Part shown: positions 33,401-43,749 of the stretch, piece by piece
Position numbering within the stretch: the stretch's first letter is position 1
Layout: every line of letters begins with the position of its first letter
Assembly (NCBI GenBank): GCA_024220525.1
Contig: JAMYWO010000057.1
Span: forward strand, 101,835-158,100
From: Cochliopodium minus
Lineage: Eukaryota; Discosea; Himatismenida; Cochliopodiidae
Reading direction: 5' to 3'
Length of the DNA stretch: 56,266 bases
Notes under the pieces: model-generated
Told to the model about the DNA's origin: nothing
The model's database searches: none
The model's input: the letters and a program-made list of their open reading frames with translations, nothing else
Position numbers and translations under genes: made by a program

Positions 33401-35025
33401 TTTTGTTGCAAAGAATCGAATCGATACGAGGCAAATCAGAAGTGGGGATTACTTGAGCACCTTTGCCTTTACCAGAAACTACAAAATCTTGTTGGAGGAT
33501 CTCATTACATTGTTTGACCATTTTGGTACCACCACATCTGCAGCGGATCTTTCTTTCGGAAAAACATGGCCCACATTTGTCTACATGACACTTTTTTTTG
33601 CACTTGTGGATTCCACATGAGAGCATTTTGTTGCACTGGCTGTCACAGACTGGGATCTCGTCCATACATGACGCTCTTTCCTTGCCTTTGAGGAGAACTT
33701 CTAAGGGGGTTCTGCCACAAGGACACTTTTTGAGATACTTTGGATCTGTCGCACAATTTCCACACTCTCCCTTGTGACAAATTCTTTCACCTGTTTAAAA
33801 ATTTTTGTTAGCAAATTTGGGTCATTTTAAATTAAAAGATTATTCTTTTCAGCAATTAATTTATATTTTTCTTACATTTATGCTTTCCACAAGATAAGAC
33901 TTGATTACAGATCGCAGCACAAGAGAAATATCTCTCCTCACCTGATGATTCATCTAATTCACCAGTACCACAGGTCTTCTCCTGCTCGGTTTCACCACAA
34001 TAGCAAACTTGAAGCTCGATTTCGGTACAATTTCCACAATCGCCCATATGACAAAGCCTCTCACAATAATGCACTCCACAATTCAATAATTTGGCGCATT
34101 TTTCACCACAGCTCCTCCCATCATCCATTTCAGAGCATCCAATCGAATATTTGGTCTTCCCACAAAAACATTTCTTGAATTGAATCTCATCACAACTAGG
34201 ACAGGATCCTGGATGACATGAATTCTGACATGTATGGGGACATTCGCCTTTCCTCTTTTTTCCACAAAGATTATTACAACTTCCCACGATGGAATAGGTG
34301 TTGTATTGGGGTTTCTTTTCCTTTCCACAGTAGCACAGGAAAGATGGAGGATCTGAAAAGATCGATCTGCAATGTGGACAACTCCAGACATCTTGGCTTA
34401 CCTCCTCTGATTTGCATGATTGTTCCCATTTCTTTGTGCAGTTAAGATGGAAGATCCTGTAGCAATATATACAATGCCAGATCTGTTCTTTTCTATTCAC
34501 TCTTTCGAAACATATCATGCAGTTGTAGGACAGATTGTTCAATTTCTTTATTATGTCCTGTGAGAGCTCTGAATGCTTCTTCAGGTCCATATTCTTGTTG
34601 ATTCTTGGTTCTATGAAGATCTTTTTTCTTTCTACTACCACCTTCTTTTCTTCATTGTTATTATTATTAAGATTATCATTGGATTTGTACAGTTCAGATA
34701 TATTCTCAATTATTTCTGTCATTTCATTATTATCATCCTCAAAATTTTTATTATTTTCTATTATCTTTTTTTCTTCTCCTCTCTTCTGTATTGTTATTTT
34801 CTTTCTTTCCACATTTTTATTCTTATTCACCACTTCCTTTATTTTTGGCTGATCATTCCTCTTGATTTTAATTTGCTTCTTCTCTTTGATTTCAATGTTA
34901 TTGGTATTTGATTTTTCATTGGATTTAGGAAAGAAAAATTTCCTTCTTGGGATTTCTTCTTGTGTATTATTATTATTGGTTGGGTTACCAATTGTTGGCA
35001 CATATGATTTGGAATGGGGATCCAT
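30406..35025 (-). CDS. NFX1: NFX1 homologue: RING/PHD-like, NF-X1 zinc fingers, R3H and RRM-like domains
   Basis: Exons (minus): 33876-35025, 33157-33790, 32533-32868, 31978-32224, 31330-31687, 30831-31067, 30406-30662; 1072 residues, phases consistent. Order: Asn/Lys-rich disordered N-terminus (1-170); a RING-type finger (CMICFERV...CIYCYRIFHLNC...CPHC); eight or more NF-X1 fingers (C-X-H-X-C-X3-C-H-X4-C pattern, for example CGVHYCERLCHMGDC, CGIHKCKKKCHVDKC); an R3H domain (AFPPMDSVKRKIIHLLAKTY); an RRM-like fold (LLITNLTKINLPFP-type start, then VLVVFEDNKTLNQAMNSVNG); and an acidic Asn-rich tail. Family members are nuclear or cytoplasmic regulators with E3 ligase activity that bind DNA or RNA. 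This is the best-supported orthologue in the window. Confidence 0.92.
30686..30770. repeat. (TAAAAAA)n tract in the last NFX1 intron
   Basis: About ten heptamers (six A and one T) fill the middle of the intron between 30830 and 30663. In the sense direction it reads (TTTTTTA)n and serves as an extended pyrimidine-rich region. Confidence 0.85.
32295..32402. repeat. Dispersed ~110-bp repeat, copy 1 (in NFX1 intron)
   Basis: The segment contains ATCAACATATATGCAAATGA and TCGATTATATAGTATCTTAT. Both are shared, with small changes, by 47880-47985 and, on the opposite strand, by 45945-46075. No terminal repeats or coding are visible. All three copies are in introns or spacers. Confidence 0.6.
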
Positions 35026-35281
35026 AACGAGGATTTACAAAAAATTGGGTAACACTTGAATTTTTTTTTTTTTTTTTTCAAAATCTTTCAGAATATTATA
35101 AACTTAATAAAATTCAGGCTTAATTTCTATAATTTTCTCGTTTTTTTCAAAAAAGAGATCTCACTCAAAAGAACAAAAAAAAATTTGTCCATTTTCTATT
35201 GAAACAGATTCAGTGAATGAAAAACAACATAATAAAAAACAATTAAATAATTAATTAAATTTAAAGTTTTGAAGAGAAATT

Positions 35282-37959
35282 TCACTGGACAAAAGTGATG
35301 AAAATGTATCTAGTTCCAGAAAGGAGTTCGAGCCCTTCGTGCTTGTGGGTGAAATAACCAGGGTGAATGATAGCATGACCACTGTCAGGAGGGAGATAAG
35401 TGCAATTTTTTCTTACAAACCTGACGCCACCTCCTGTAAAATCTCTTTCAGGCTTATTAAGGGCAACACCAATAGTATATTTACTTGCATCACTTTTTTA
35501 AAAAATAAAAATTAAAAAAAATTAAATAAATTGAAAAAATTAAAAACAAAAAAAAATTACTTATGAGGTTTGAGATGTGTTTGGTGACCAAGCTTGTATC
35601 TTACAACAAATGCAATGTTGATTCCTTTTGTTCTTACATCCAAGTAAGCTGTGTCAGCAAATTTATCGATGTCAGTCATTATAATATCAAGCCAAGTATC
35701 GTGAAGGCCAATCTGATTTAAATGGATATCTTGGGTAGGATAGCTTTCCTAAAATAGATTTAAAAAAAGAAATAAAACAAAACTCTTCAATAAAAAAATA
35801 TGTACAATTCCACCAATTCTGTTGTCATGGTGCTCTTGGTGACCTCCACCAGACCACTTGCCATAATTCTCTACTTCTTCAATCAAATGCTCTCCAAAAT
35901 GAGATCTAAACATTTTCCAGCTATAAACATCAGGACAAACTTCGGTGTGATTGACTTGGCCAAAACCCAAAACATATTGAAGAAAGTTTGGATCGTAGTA
36001 ATACTTTTTAAACAAGTATTTGTTCTTGTTATAAGAAAACAAAGATTTGTGCACGATCTTGGCATCGTTGTCTCTCTTTGGCAACTCGAATTCTTTTTCG
36101 ATGAGGATACCAAAACCATGAGTGTTTATCAAATGAATATCTTTGTTCATCTTAAGAGAGCACAAAAGAGAAAAGTAGATGTCGAGCCACCAGTCGTCAA
36201 CTTGAGCAAATTTTTTGAAATTGACAAGTGTTTTCTCAATGATACTATCGACATTTCTAAAAGGAGAAATAGCACTAATGGCCTCCAAAACAGAGTTATG
36301 GAGAAGGTAAGTTCCCCAAACAATGGGAACTTTGAATGTTCCATTAAATTCATGATTCAAGATTCGGGTGTACAAGCCGTGTTGGGAATATCCTGACTTC
36401 TTCCAACTAACAGATGCCCAAAAATTAGAGAAGAAGGAATCAGGCAACTTGAGAAGAGGAGAGACAATCTCTTTGTTCTCAGCGATCAATATTTGCAAAG
36501 TTTTTTCGTTTTCAATTATACCGTCAGTGGTAAAGTAGTAATCACAACCATTCTCTAAAGTTAGTTTAAATGCTTCCAACCTTGCTTCGGTGATGTTTTC
36601 CTTGTTAGAAACTATGATCTTGGAATATCCGAGCTCACTTTCCAATGAAAGAAAGCTGTTGACCATGTCTTCTATTTTCCCGTCGACGTCATTTTTGTAG
36701 TTAATGTAAATGACGATGTTCTTCTTGTCGTAGTCCAATGCAACAATGTGCTCCAAGAGAAAATCTAGAAAGAAATTTTCTTTGAAATAGAATGCCATCA
36801 AAATTTTTTTCTGCCCTGCATCTACAACCTCTTTCTTCTCCTCTTTTATATAGAATTGAGAGAGGAGATTCAAATCAGCTTTAGAATTAAATTCTATCTT
36901 CATCATTTCTGCTATGTGATGCTCTTCTGGCTCTGTGGGTTGTATCAGTGTAGGCAAGACACTAACATACTCAACTTCATTCACATTCTTCATTTCTATA
37001 GAACTTGCATTGTTGATATGTGGAAGATATGAATATTCTGTTCTGTAATTTGTGATCAGATCTCTCGATATTCCTCCAACTGGGAGATATATGAGATTAA
37101 AATTAAATAAAAGATTTTTTTAAAAAATATTGATACCCAACAATGGTATTGTTTTAACAGTGGCAAAAGTGATTTTATCATGTGATAATGAAAAGAGTTT
37201 TTCATCCTTCCATTCGAATCTATGTTTAAATTTTCTTCCAAATAATGAGGAGAATATGTAATTGGTATTATCAATGTGGATATTCAATTTATTTCTTTGG
37301 AAATAGATGTTTGAGAAATATAATTGCAATGTATAATCAAATGATGATGTTATCCCAAAGGCATTGATGGCATGTTCTTCAAAGATAGATGAAATGATGC
37401 TTTTTTTGGTTAAAAATGCTCCTGAATGAAGATACTTGTTCGGAGTGGATGATAAAGGATATTTGTTAAAAAACTGTATTGGTAAACTATTTTCTAAACC
37501 TTGAAATATGATTGCATTATCTTGGAAATTTGCATATTTCGTTTTGAATTTTCCAATATTAGGTTTATTCACCAATAAAAAGTTTTGATTTGTGAATAAG
37601 ATCAATGTATCATCGTTTAATTTGGAATCCTTCAATACTTGTTTCAATATATTTTCTCCTTCCCATTTATCGCATAAAGACACAATGATAAATGGTATTT
37701 TGTTTTCTTCTGATAAATAAATTAATCTTTTCAATTCATTTGCAGATTCATTATTATGATTGCCCAATGAAAAGATTATATGCACAAATCCATTATCCAC
37801 TTTTATTTCTTTCCTATTTTTGATGAGTTCATCATATTTATGGGATTCGCATTGAGAATTTTTGATTATCGAATTATCACTGCTATATATGAATAAATCT
37901 GAACAATCAACAAGAGAGAATATGAATATAATCAAAATAATTAACTTGAAGGATTTCAT
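35282..37959 (-). CDS. PLOD: PLOD-type procollagen lysyl hydroxylase with glycosyltransferase-like domain
   Basis: Exons (minus): 37137-37959, 35806-37079, 35561-35748, 35282-35492; 831 residues. The start at 37959 gives a signal peptide (MKSFKLIILIIFIFSLVDCS). Order as in animal PLOD: N-terminal glycosyltransferase-like domain, middle accessory GT-like domain (ILMAFYFKENFFLDFLLEHI, SNFWASVSW), then the Fe(II)/2-oxoglutarate domain. The last carries CPDVYSWKMF, VVRYKLGHQTHLKPHND (HxD, formed across a splice junction), FTGGGVRF, HPGYFTHKHEG (distal His) and GTRYI (2-oxoglutarate Arg), so the hydroxylase centre is complete. In the first domain the DxxD and poly-Asp manganese motifs appear lost (FTNQNF at the DxxD site), so glucosyl transfer is doubtful. 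Animal enzymes act on Lys in Gly-X-Lys in the ER, which matches the collagen-like neighbour. Confidence 0.9.
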
Positions 37960-38167
37960 TTGAAAAGTTATTTTTGATTTTTTTTTTTTTTCAACAAAAA
38001 TTAAAAAAAAATGAGAAGAAGATACTATCAAATCTAAAATCAAAAGATTTCAACGATATTAGTTGATTTAGGAGATTTAAGGGATCTTTTTTCCATCATT
38101 GGAATACATATTAGATTAAAAAAAAATTTAAAAATAAAATTAAATTGGCTTTTTTTTGAAACAAGAA

Positions 38168-38787
38168 ATGAATAGAAATAACTCTGGCTCTTCTAATAAA
38201 TCCTTTTTGAAATATATCTACATCATTTTATCTTTGATAGCAGTGATATTTATAATATCCCATAACGCATCATCATCTGATGAGATTCCATCATATTCAG
38301 AAAATAGAAATCAAATGTCACATAAATTGGAATATGAGGTAACATTTTTCCTCAAATTTTAAATTTTCTTAATCAAATGGGGAATTAGGTACTTGGTGAA
38401 AGTGGGCATGATGGAGATTTGATTAAAGAGAATGTAAAAAGTGATGATGATAGCTATTGGTGCAGTGAAAAGACAGGTCTTCCTGCATGGATCTCCTTTG
38501 ATTTGCATACCAAAAAACACGTTGAATCAATCAATTTGAGAACATTGGATGGTTGCAATACTGCTCCAAAGGATATTGTCTTCTATTCATCTGAGGATGG
38601 AAGCTCATGGAATCAATTCAAGACCTTGGAAAGACCTAGCAAACCTGGATCTGCTTGGTGGGAGGCTCCTTTGGACGTGAATACAAGATATTTGAAATTG
38701 GAATTCAAAAATAATCAAAATCAGACCGGAAATAAGGGATGGTCTCTTTATACCTATCTTTATGAGGTCACCATTGTTGGAAAATAA
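38168..38787 (+). CDS. Membrane-anchored discoidin (F5/8 type C) domain protein
   Basis: Exons 38168-38338 and 38389-38787; 189 residues. After 16 polar residues a single membrane segment (YIYIILSLIAVIFIISHN) predicts a type II protein with its domain outside. The rest is one F5/8C-type domain: SYWCSEKTGLPAWISFDL, INLRTLDGCNTAPKDIVFYS, RYLKLEF and YLYEVTIVGK. Such domains bind carbohydrates or lipids and act in adhesion. It is the upstream member of a tandem pair. Confidence 0.8.
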
Positions 38788-38808
38788 AATAATATTAATT
38801 AAAAATTA

Positions 38809-38854
38809 GACATGTCCAAAATTTACAACTTTGTTAGCGGATGTTGAACATCTC
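38809..38854. mobile_element. TA-flanked MITE, copy 2 (internally shortened)
   Basis: A 46-bp element between TA dinucleotides. The left part, GACATGTCCAAAATTTACAA and onward to GCGGATG, is nearly identical to the minus strand of copy 1. The other end is cut down to TTGAACATCTC. It lies between the two discoidin-like genes. Confidence 0.65.
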
Positions 38855-38963
38855 TAATTAAAAATTTGTAATTTAATTCTGTGAAGATCTTGGTATTCAA
38901 TTTACAAATCCAATTGTCATAAAAGTAAAAATATTAATTGTCATAATGACGAATAAAATTCGT

Positions 38964-39055
38964 TAAATAGATCCCAAAACTCCTCATTAAATGCATACAT
39001 AAAAATATAAAATTTGAATTAATATTCCCTAAATAGATCCCAAAACTCCCTCATT
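38964..39055. repeat. Direct repeat pair of about 26 bp
   Basis: TAAATAGATCCCAAAACTCC occurs at 38964 and again at 39031, followed by TCATT in both. The pair lies upstream of the second discoidin-like gene and could be regulatory or a leftover of duplication. Confidence 0.7.
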
Positions 39056-39147
39056 TTTGTGCTTGAAAAAAATATTTTTCTTGATTCTCTAAAAATAAAA
39101 AAAAAAAAATTAGAAAACTTACCAAACTCAACAAATACTATTCAACA

Positions 39148-39567
39148 ATGTCTAAAATCAACTTTACTATTCATGGTGAAAGTGGACACGAAGGAAATTT
39201 CGTCAAAGAAAGCGTTTTAAGCACAGATGATAGCTATTGGTGCAGCAAAAAGACAGGTCTTCCTGCATGGATCTCCTTTGATTTGCAATCCACAAAGAAT
39301 GTAGGATCAATCAATTTGAGAACATTGGATGGTTGCAATACTGCTCCAAAGGATATTGTCTTCTATTCATCTGAGGATGGAAGCTCATGGAATCAATTCA
39401 AGACCTTGGAAAGACCTAGCAAACCTGGATCTGCTTGGTGGGAGGCTCCTTTGGACGTGAATACAAGATATTTAAAATTGGAATTCCTCAATAATCAAAA
39501 TAAAACAGATAATAAGGGATGGTCTCTTTATACCTATCTTTATGAGGTCACCATTGTAGAAAAATAA
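39148..39567 (+). CDS. Cytosolic discoidin-like (F5/8 type C) domain protein
   Basis: Single exon, 139 residues, no signal or membrane segment. It is a tandem paralogue of 38168-38787 without its anchor exon. Domain landmarks: HGESGHEGNF, SYWCSKKTGLPAWISFDL, NLRTLDGCNTAPKDIVFYSS, YEVTIVEK. The central 168 bp are identical to the upstream copy, while both flanks differ, also at silent sites. Dictyostelid discoidins are likewise made without a signal peptide, so a leaderless lectin is plausible. Confidence 0.8.
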   Translation: MSKINFTIHGESGHEGNFVKESVLSTDDSYWCSKKTGLPAWISFDLQSTKNVGSINLRTLDGCNTAPKDIVFYSSEDGSSWNQFKTLERPSKPGSAWWEAPLDVNTRYLKLEFLNNQNKTDNKGWSLYTYLYEVTIVEK

Positions 39568-39632
39568 TTTTCAAATCAATTAAAATTTTAAAATATAAAA
39601 AAAATTTATCTGGTTATATTTATTTGGAGGAA

Positions 39633-41130
39633 ATGAGAAATAATAACAAAAAACTCTTGATAGCATGCACCAAAATAGATAAATATAAAGAATATTTCGA
39701 ATTCAAATATCCTCATCTATTTCATAAACTCAATATAACTCCCATATTCACATCTGAAGAATCTGTCATCAACAATAATGCACATGATTCTAATATTATC
39801 TTTGGAGATCCCATTCTGTTGAAGGGTATACTAAATTCAGATTCATTTGATGGGAATTCTGTCGAATGGATTCAAAGCACTTGGGCGGGATTGGAGGTTT
39901 TTAAATTATTTTTTTGAAAAAAAATAATAAAATGAATTTCGGAAATAGGTGTTTAATGGGATGGATACAAATAAGAAAACATTCAAGCTGACTAGAATGG
40001 GAAACTTCGGAAGCCACATAGCAGAATATGTGATAGGAAACATCATAAACATTGAAAGAAAGTTTGATTTGCTTAAACAACAGCAATCTCAAAAAATTTG
40101 GAAGCAACATTCTCCTTATAGAAGACTTTCGCAACTCACAATTGGGTAAATTTTTTTATTAAAAAAGTAATTAAACTAATTTTTGAAAAGGATTTTGGGT
40201 GCTGGAGAGATATCAAAGTAATCTTTCATTTTATTTTTTAATTTATTTTAATTTTATTTATTTTTTTATTTTATTCTTCAGTTTATTTTTTATGAAATTT
40301 ATTAAAAAATTTTTTTTTAAAAAAAAAAGGCAACTGTGCATATCTTGCAAAAGCTTTTCTATGAACGTCTGGTGCTATAAAAAAAATAAAGTCGAAAGTG
40401 AGACGCTACTGTTTGACAAAATTTTTTTTGGAGATAAAATTCCAATTGAGTTTTTACAAAACTTGGATTATTTGGTCAACACATTGCCTCATACATCTCA
40501 AACAGTAAATACTTTGCATTTTAATATTTTTATTGTTTATTTTTTATTTTTTTACATTTTTATTTTTTTATTTTTTTATTTATGATTAAAGGCAGGTTTG
40601 TTGTCTGGTAATGTTTTAGATGATGCTAAAAAGGGTTTGGGGTTCATCAACGTGGGGAGAGGTTCTGTGATTAGTGAAAAGACTATCATGGAACAAATCG
40701 AAAAAGGGAACCTTAGCAATGTTATATTAGGTATTAATTTTTTTTATTTTTTATTTTTTATTTTTTATTTTATTTTTTATTTTTTATTTTTTATTTTTTA
40801 TTTTTTATTTTTTATTTTTTATTTTTTATTTTTTATTTTTTATTTTATATTTTTATTTTATATTTTTTATTTTTTATTTTATTTTTTTTTTTTAAAATCT
40901 TTTTTTATTTCTTTAATTATTATTTTTTATTTATTTAATTAGATGTTTTTGAGAGTGAACCTCTTCCTCAGAATTCTCCACTATGGGACAACCAATCTGT
41001 TTTTATCACTCCCCACGTAGCAGCGGAAAGCCACGTTGACCAAGTGACTGATGTTTTCGTCAAAAATTTGGAGTTTTATTGCGAAAACAAGCCTCTAATG
41101 TATCTTGTAGATTGGAAGAAAGAATATTAA
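39633..41130 (+). CDS. D-isomer-specific 2-hydroxyacid dehydrogenase
   Basis: Exons: 39633-39896, 39949-40145, 40191-40217, 40330-40504, 40592-40730, 40943-41130; 329 residues, in phase. The 27-nt third exon encodes the nucleotide-binding glycine motif (GILGAGEIS). Catalytic residues are present: Arg in INVGRGSVIS, Glu in DVFESEPLP, His in ITPHVAAES. The family reduces 2-oxoacids such as glyoxylate, hydroxypyruvate or phenylpyruvate with NAD(P)H, and the sequence looks closest to the GhrA-like branch. The exact substrate cannot be told. It is cytosolic, with no targeting signal. Confidence 0.88.
40745..40860. repeat. (TTTTTTA)n tract in dehydrogenase intron 5
   Basis: About fifteen heptamers of six T and one A, with a few length variants, fill the intron between exons 5 and 6. 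This is the same unit as at 2.1 kb and 30.7 kb. Confidence 0.85.
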
Positions 41131-41265
41131 ATTCTTTCTAAATAAATTTTTTTTTATAATTATAATAAATTAAAAAAAATAAGTATTTTTTTTATTTGAA
41201 TATTTTTTATTTAAATTTTAATCTTTTTTTTTTTAATTCTCCTTTTAAATTTTTACAAAATTTTT

Positions 41266-42110
41266 TTATTGTATTAATTGTTTGTAATCCAACGAAAACA
41301 CAACGTGGTAGTCGCATTTATTCAGGCCATAATACATTGTAATGTTAGGATGGTCGGTGCAATTCGTGTTACTCAGCCAATAGTAAGTAGTGACCATTGT
41401 GGTGTTATAATAAGCCATCATGCTTTGTTGCCCCATGATCTATATAAAAAATATAAAAAAGATTTTTTGAATAAAATTAGATAAATTAAAAAAATTTAAT
41501 AAAAAATTATTTGTTTAAAAAAAAAAATTAATTGAACAAATTTTTTTTTACATTACAATTTTGGTTTATGAATATTCCCAAACTAAAATCTCCTGAACAA
41601 TCATCTTCATTGTACGACTTTGAATAAACCAAGTCTGCTTCCATATATTTCGCAGAGTTGGAATTTTTTGTTTGGTTGGACAAACATTTGTCCACGTAAT
41701 ATGTTTGTGAGTTCTGGACCTCTCCGCTGCAGTTGTCTGTGCCCCACATTGTCACCTCGATTGTAGTGTTTTGGTTGCTAGGGTTTATAAAAAAACTTGT
41801 TCCTTTTTTTTTGGATTTAATTTGAAATTTCATCGAAATAAAAATATTATTAAATTTTTTATTATTTGCTATGAATTATTTTTTACCTTCATTCCCAAGA
41901 CATATCCCTGTTGAGAATAGAATTCATTTTGATTGTTATAATTTTATTTAAAAAATGGCAATTATTTATTTTACCAATTGGATATACTTGGCAATTGGCT
42001 GGCCCTTGGCAAAATTCTGAGTTGAAATAATCACAAAGTTGTATGTGAGAATCAATTATTTTGGGATATAGAATAAATAAAAAACAGATCAGTAATACAC
42101 CAATCTTCAT
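41266..42110 (-). CDS. Small secreted Cys-rich protein
   Basis: Exons (minus): 41975-42110, 41887-41907, 41552-41802, 41266-41439; 193 residues, phases closed. A signal peptide (MKIGVLLICFLFILYPKIID) precedes a mature part with about ten Cys (CDYFNSEFCQ, NCSGEVQNSQTYYVDKC, DDCSGDFSLGIFINQNC, NTNCTDHP, NKCDYH) and several N-glycosylation sites. The second exon is only 21 nt. No family was recognised; it may be a disulfide-stabilised extracellular protein. Confidence 0.65.
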
Positions 42111-42337
42111 TTTTATTTATTCAAAAAAAGATAAAATTGAAAGAATCAAATCATATCAAAAAGAATACTTAAAATTTAGTAGACCATATTTTGAATCAAA
42201 ATTTTTTATGATTTAAAGTTCATCAAATCAAGCAATATTAGAAAATTAATATTCATTTTAACCTGTATTAATTTGCATTTTTAATGCGATTCTGCACTAA
42301 TTGAAAATATCGATAATATAAAAGAATTTTAATAGTT

Positions 42338-43213
42338 TTAAAATCCGAACAAAAAGATTATGAGAAGAATAAAAATTGAAGGAAATAGAATGGAACCACT
42401 GTTATAGCATTTTCCAGAGATGCATTGAGCAGAACCAGAGCACACAGAGCTTTGGAGGTTTTTGAGGGTGACAACGTTGCCAGATTTTGTAGCTTCAAAG
42501 TTTTGGTTGTTATAAGTGAAAGAAGCACTAGTGGAACTAGAAGAACTCAAAGAAAAAGAAATGCTTTCTTGTGTTGATCCTCCGCAATTACCAGTAACAG
42601 GAGAATTAATAGTGATGAACAAACCACTTTGAATGACACTAATTTTCCCTGTGAGACAACAACAAGAAGATGTACTACAACCTGCTATTATTTCATAATC
42701 TCCTGCCCAATTAACGACATTTGATGGAACAGTAGTAGGAGGAAGAGTAGTAGGAGTAATAGTAGCAGGACGAATAGTTGAAGGGGATGTGGTTGGATCG
42801 GGATTTTGGCAGATTTGTGTGATGGAGTTGAAGATTGTGCAGCTTTGGATCAAGTTTTTGCACAAGTAGACGACATAAACTTGGCTTGCATCTATTCTTA
42901 CATTTAACGAGTTGAAACATCCCGAATTTGTATTTGGGGAAGAGGCAACAGAATAGAAGTTGGGTATTGTTCCTGTTGAATTGAAAACTGCAAAACTTTC
43001 TGAATTTATAACGTATGATTGAATTTTGTCTCCATTGAGAGTATACCACCCATTTGAAACCACTAAATAAGCACAGGCAGCGGAATTTGCAGGTAGTGGC
43101 CCGTAATAAATATTGGTACTAAATGTGTTCTGAATAGGAAATGTAACACCACAAGTATTCTGGCAGAATGCAAATGAAATAAGAGAAAAAATTACAAAGA
43201 TTACTTTATTCAT
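42338..43213 (-). CDS. GPI-anchored-like surface protein
   Basis: Single exon, 291 residues. Signal peptide (MNKVIFVIFSLISFAFC), an N-terminal domain of about 110 residues with paired Cys, a Thr/Pro linker (PSTIRPATITPTTLPPTTVP), a second domain of about 90 residues with a GCSTSSCCCLTG motif and Ser-rich strands, and a hydrophobic C-terminus after a small-residue site (NSGSILFPSIFILLIIFLFG). The last feature fits GPI attachment. It is the parent of the decayed copy at 5846-6130. Confidence 0.75.
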   Translation of the reverse strand: MNKVIFVIFSLISFAFCQNTCGVTFPIQNTFSTNIYYGPLPANSAACAYLVVSNGWYTLNGDKIQSYVINSESFAVFNSTGTIPNFYSVASSPNTNSGCFNSLNVRIDASQVYVVYLCKNLIQSCTIFNSITQICQNPDPTTSPSTIRPATITPTTLPPTTVPSNVVNWAGDYEIIAGCSTSSCCCLTGKISVIQSGLFITINSPVTGNCGGSTQESISFSLSSSSSTSASFTYNNQNFEATKSGNVVTLKNLQSSVCSGSAQCISGKCYNSGSILFPSIFILLIIFLFGF

Positions 43214-43749
43214 TTATGATTTGAATTAAATTTTTTATTTTTTTTTTATTTTTTTTGATAAATTTTATAATTTTTTTTAATATTCGAATATTTAAATAAT
43301 TATCATATCATAAACTTTTGCCTACGTATTTATAGTATTGCAATAATTGTTCATCTTTTGAAAATCAAATCATAATTTTAATTCATATCATATAATAATT
43401 AAAAAAATTTTTTTTTTGTAAATTATCATTATTCTGATTCTCTTCTGATTTTGAGAGTTCTTAAAACAAAAATATAGAATTTAAGTAAGGTGCTATTCTC
43501 ATGAACAATAATTCATTGTTCATTGTAAATGGTTGTTGTATTGAAAATGAGTATAGCCTCATATTGAGAACGTTTTTTTGGAATTATACTCAAAACAAGT
43601 GACTTTTTGAAAGGATTAAAAATAATTTTTTTTCAAAAACAAAATTTTATTGTTTTTAATTGGTTCACCATTGTAAAGGTATTTTTAATTTTCTATCTAT
43701 TCATTAAAAATTTTCAACTATATTTGCCAAATCTTCAATTTTTGTAAAC
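43214..43749. other. Intergenic, nothing recognised
   Basis: A/T-rich sequence upstream of the minus-strand surface protein gene. The first 35 bp match the leader of the decayed copy at 5.8-6.2 kb; the rest shows nothing. Confidence 0.5.

Noticed and set aside
33171-33620. Long plus-strand open frame inside the NFX1 gene
   Set aside because: It is antisense to an unambiguous zinc-finger exon, and the composition is an artefact of the Cys codons.
35800-36396. 198-codon plus-strand frame
   Set aside because: It is antisense to the large PLOD exon, whose sense translation matches the family throughout.
23780-37959. Giant-virus insertion carrying collagen and lysyl hydroxylase
   Set aside because: Both genes contain several host-style spliceosomal introns and are surrounded by intron-rich eukaryotic genes such as NFX1; no other virus-type gene is present.
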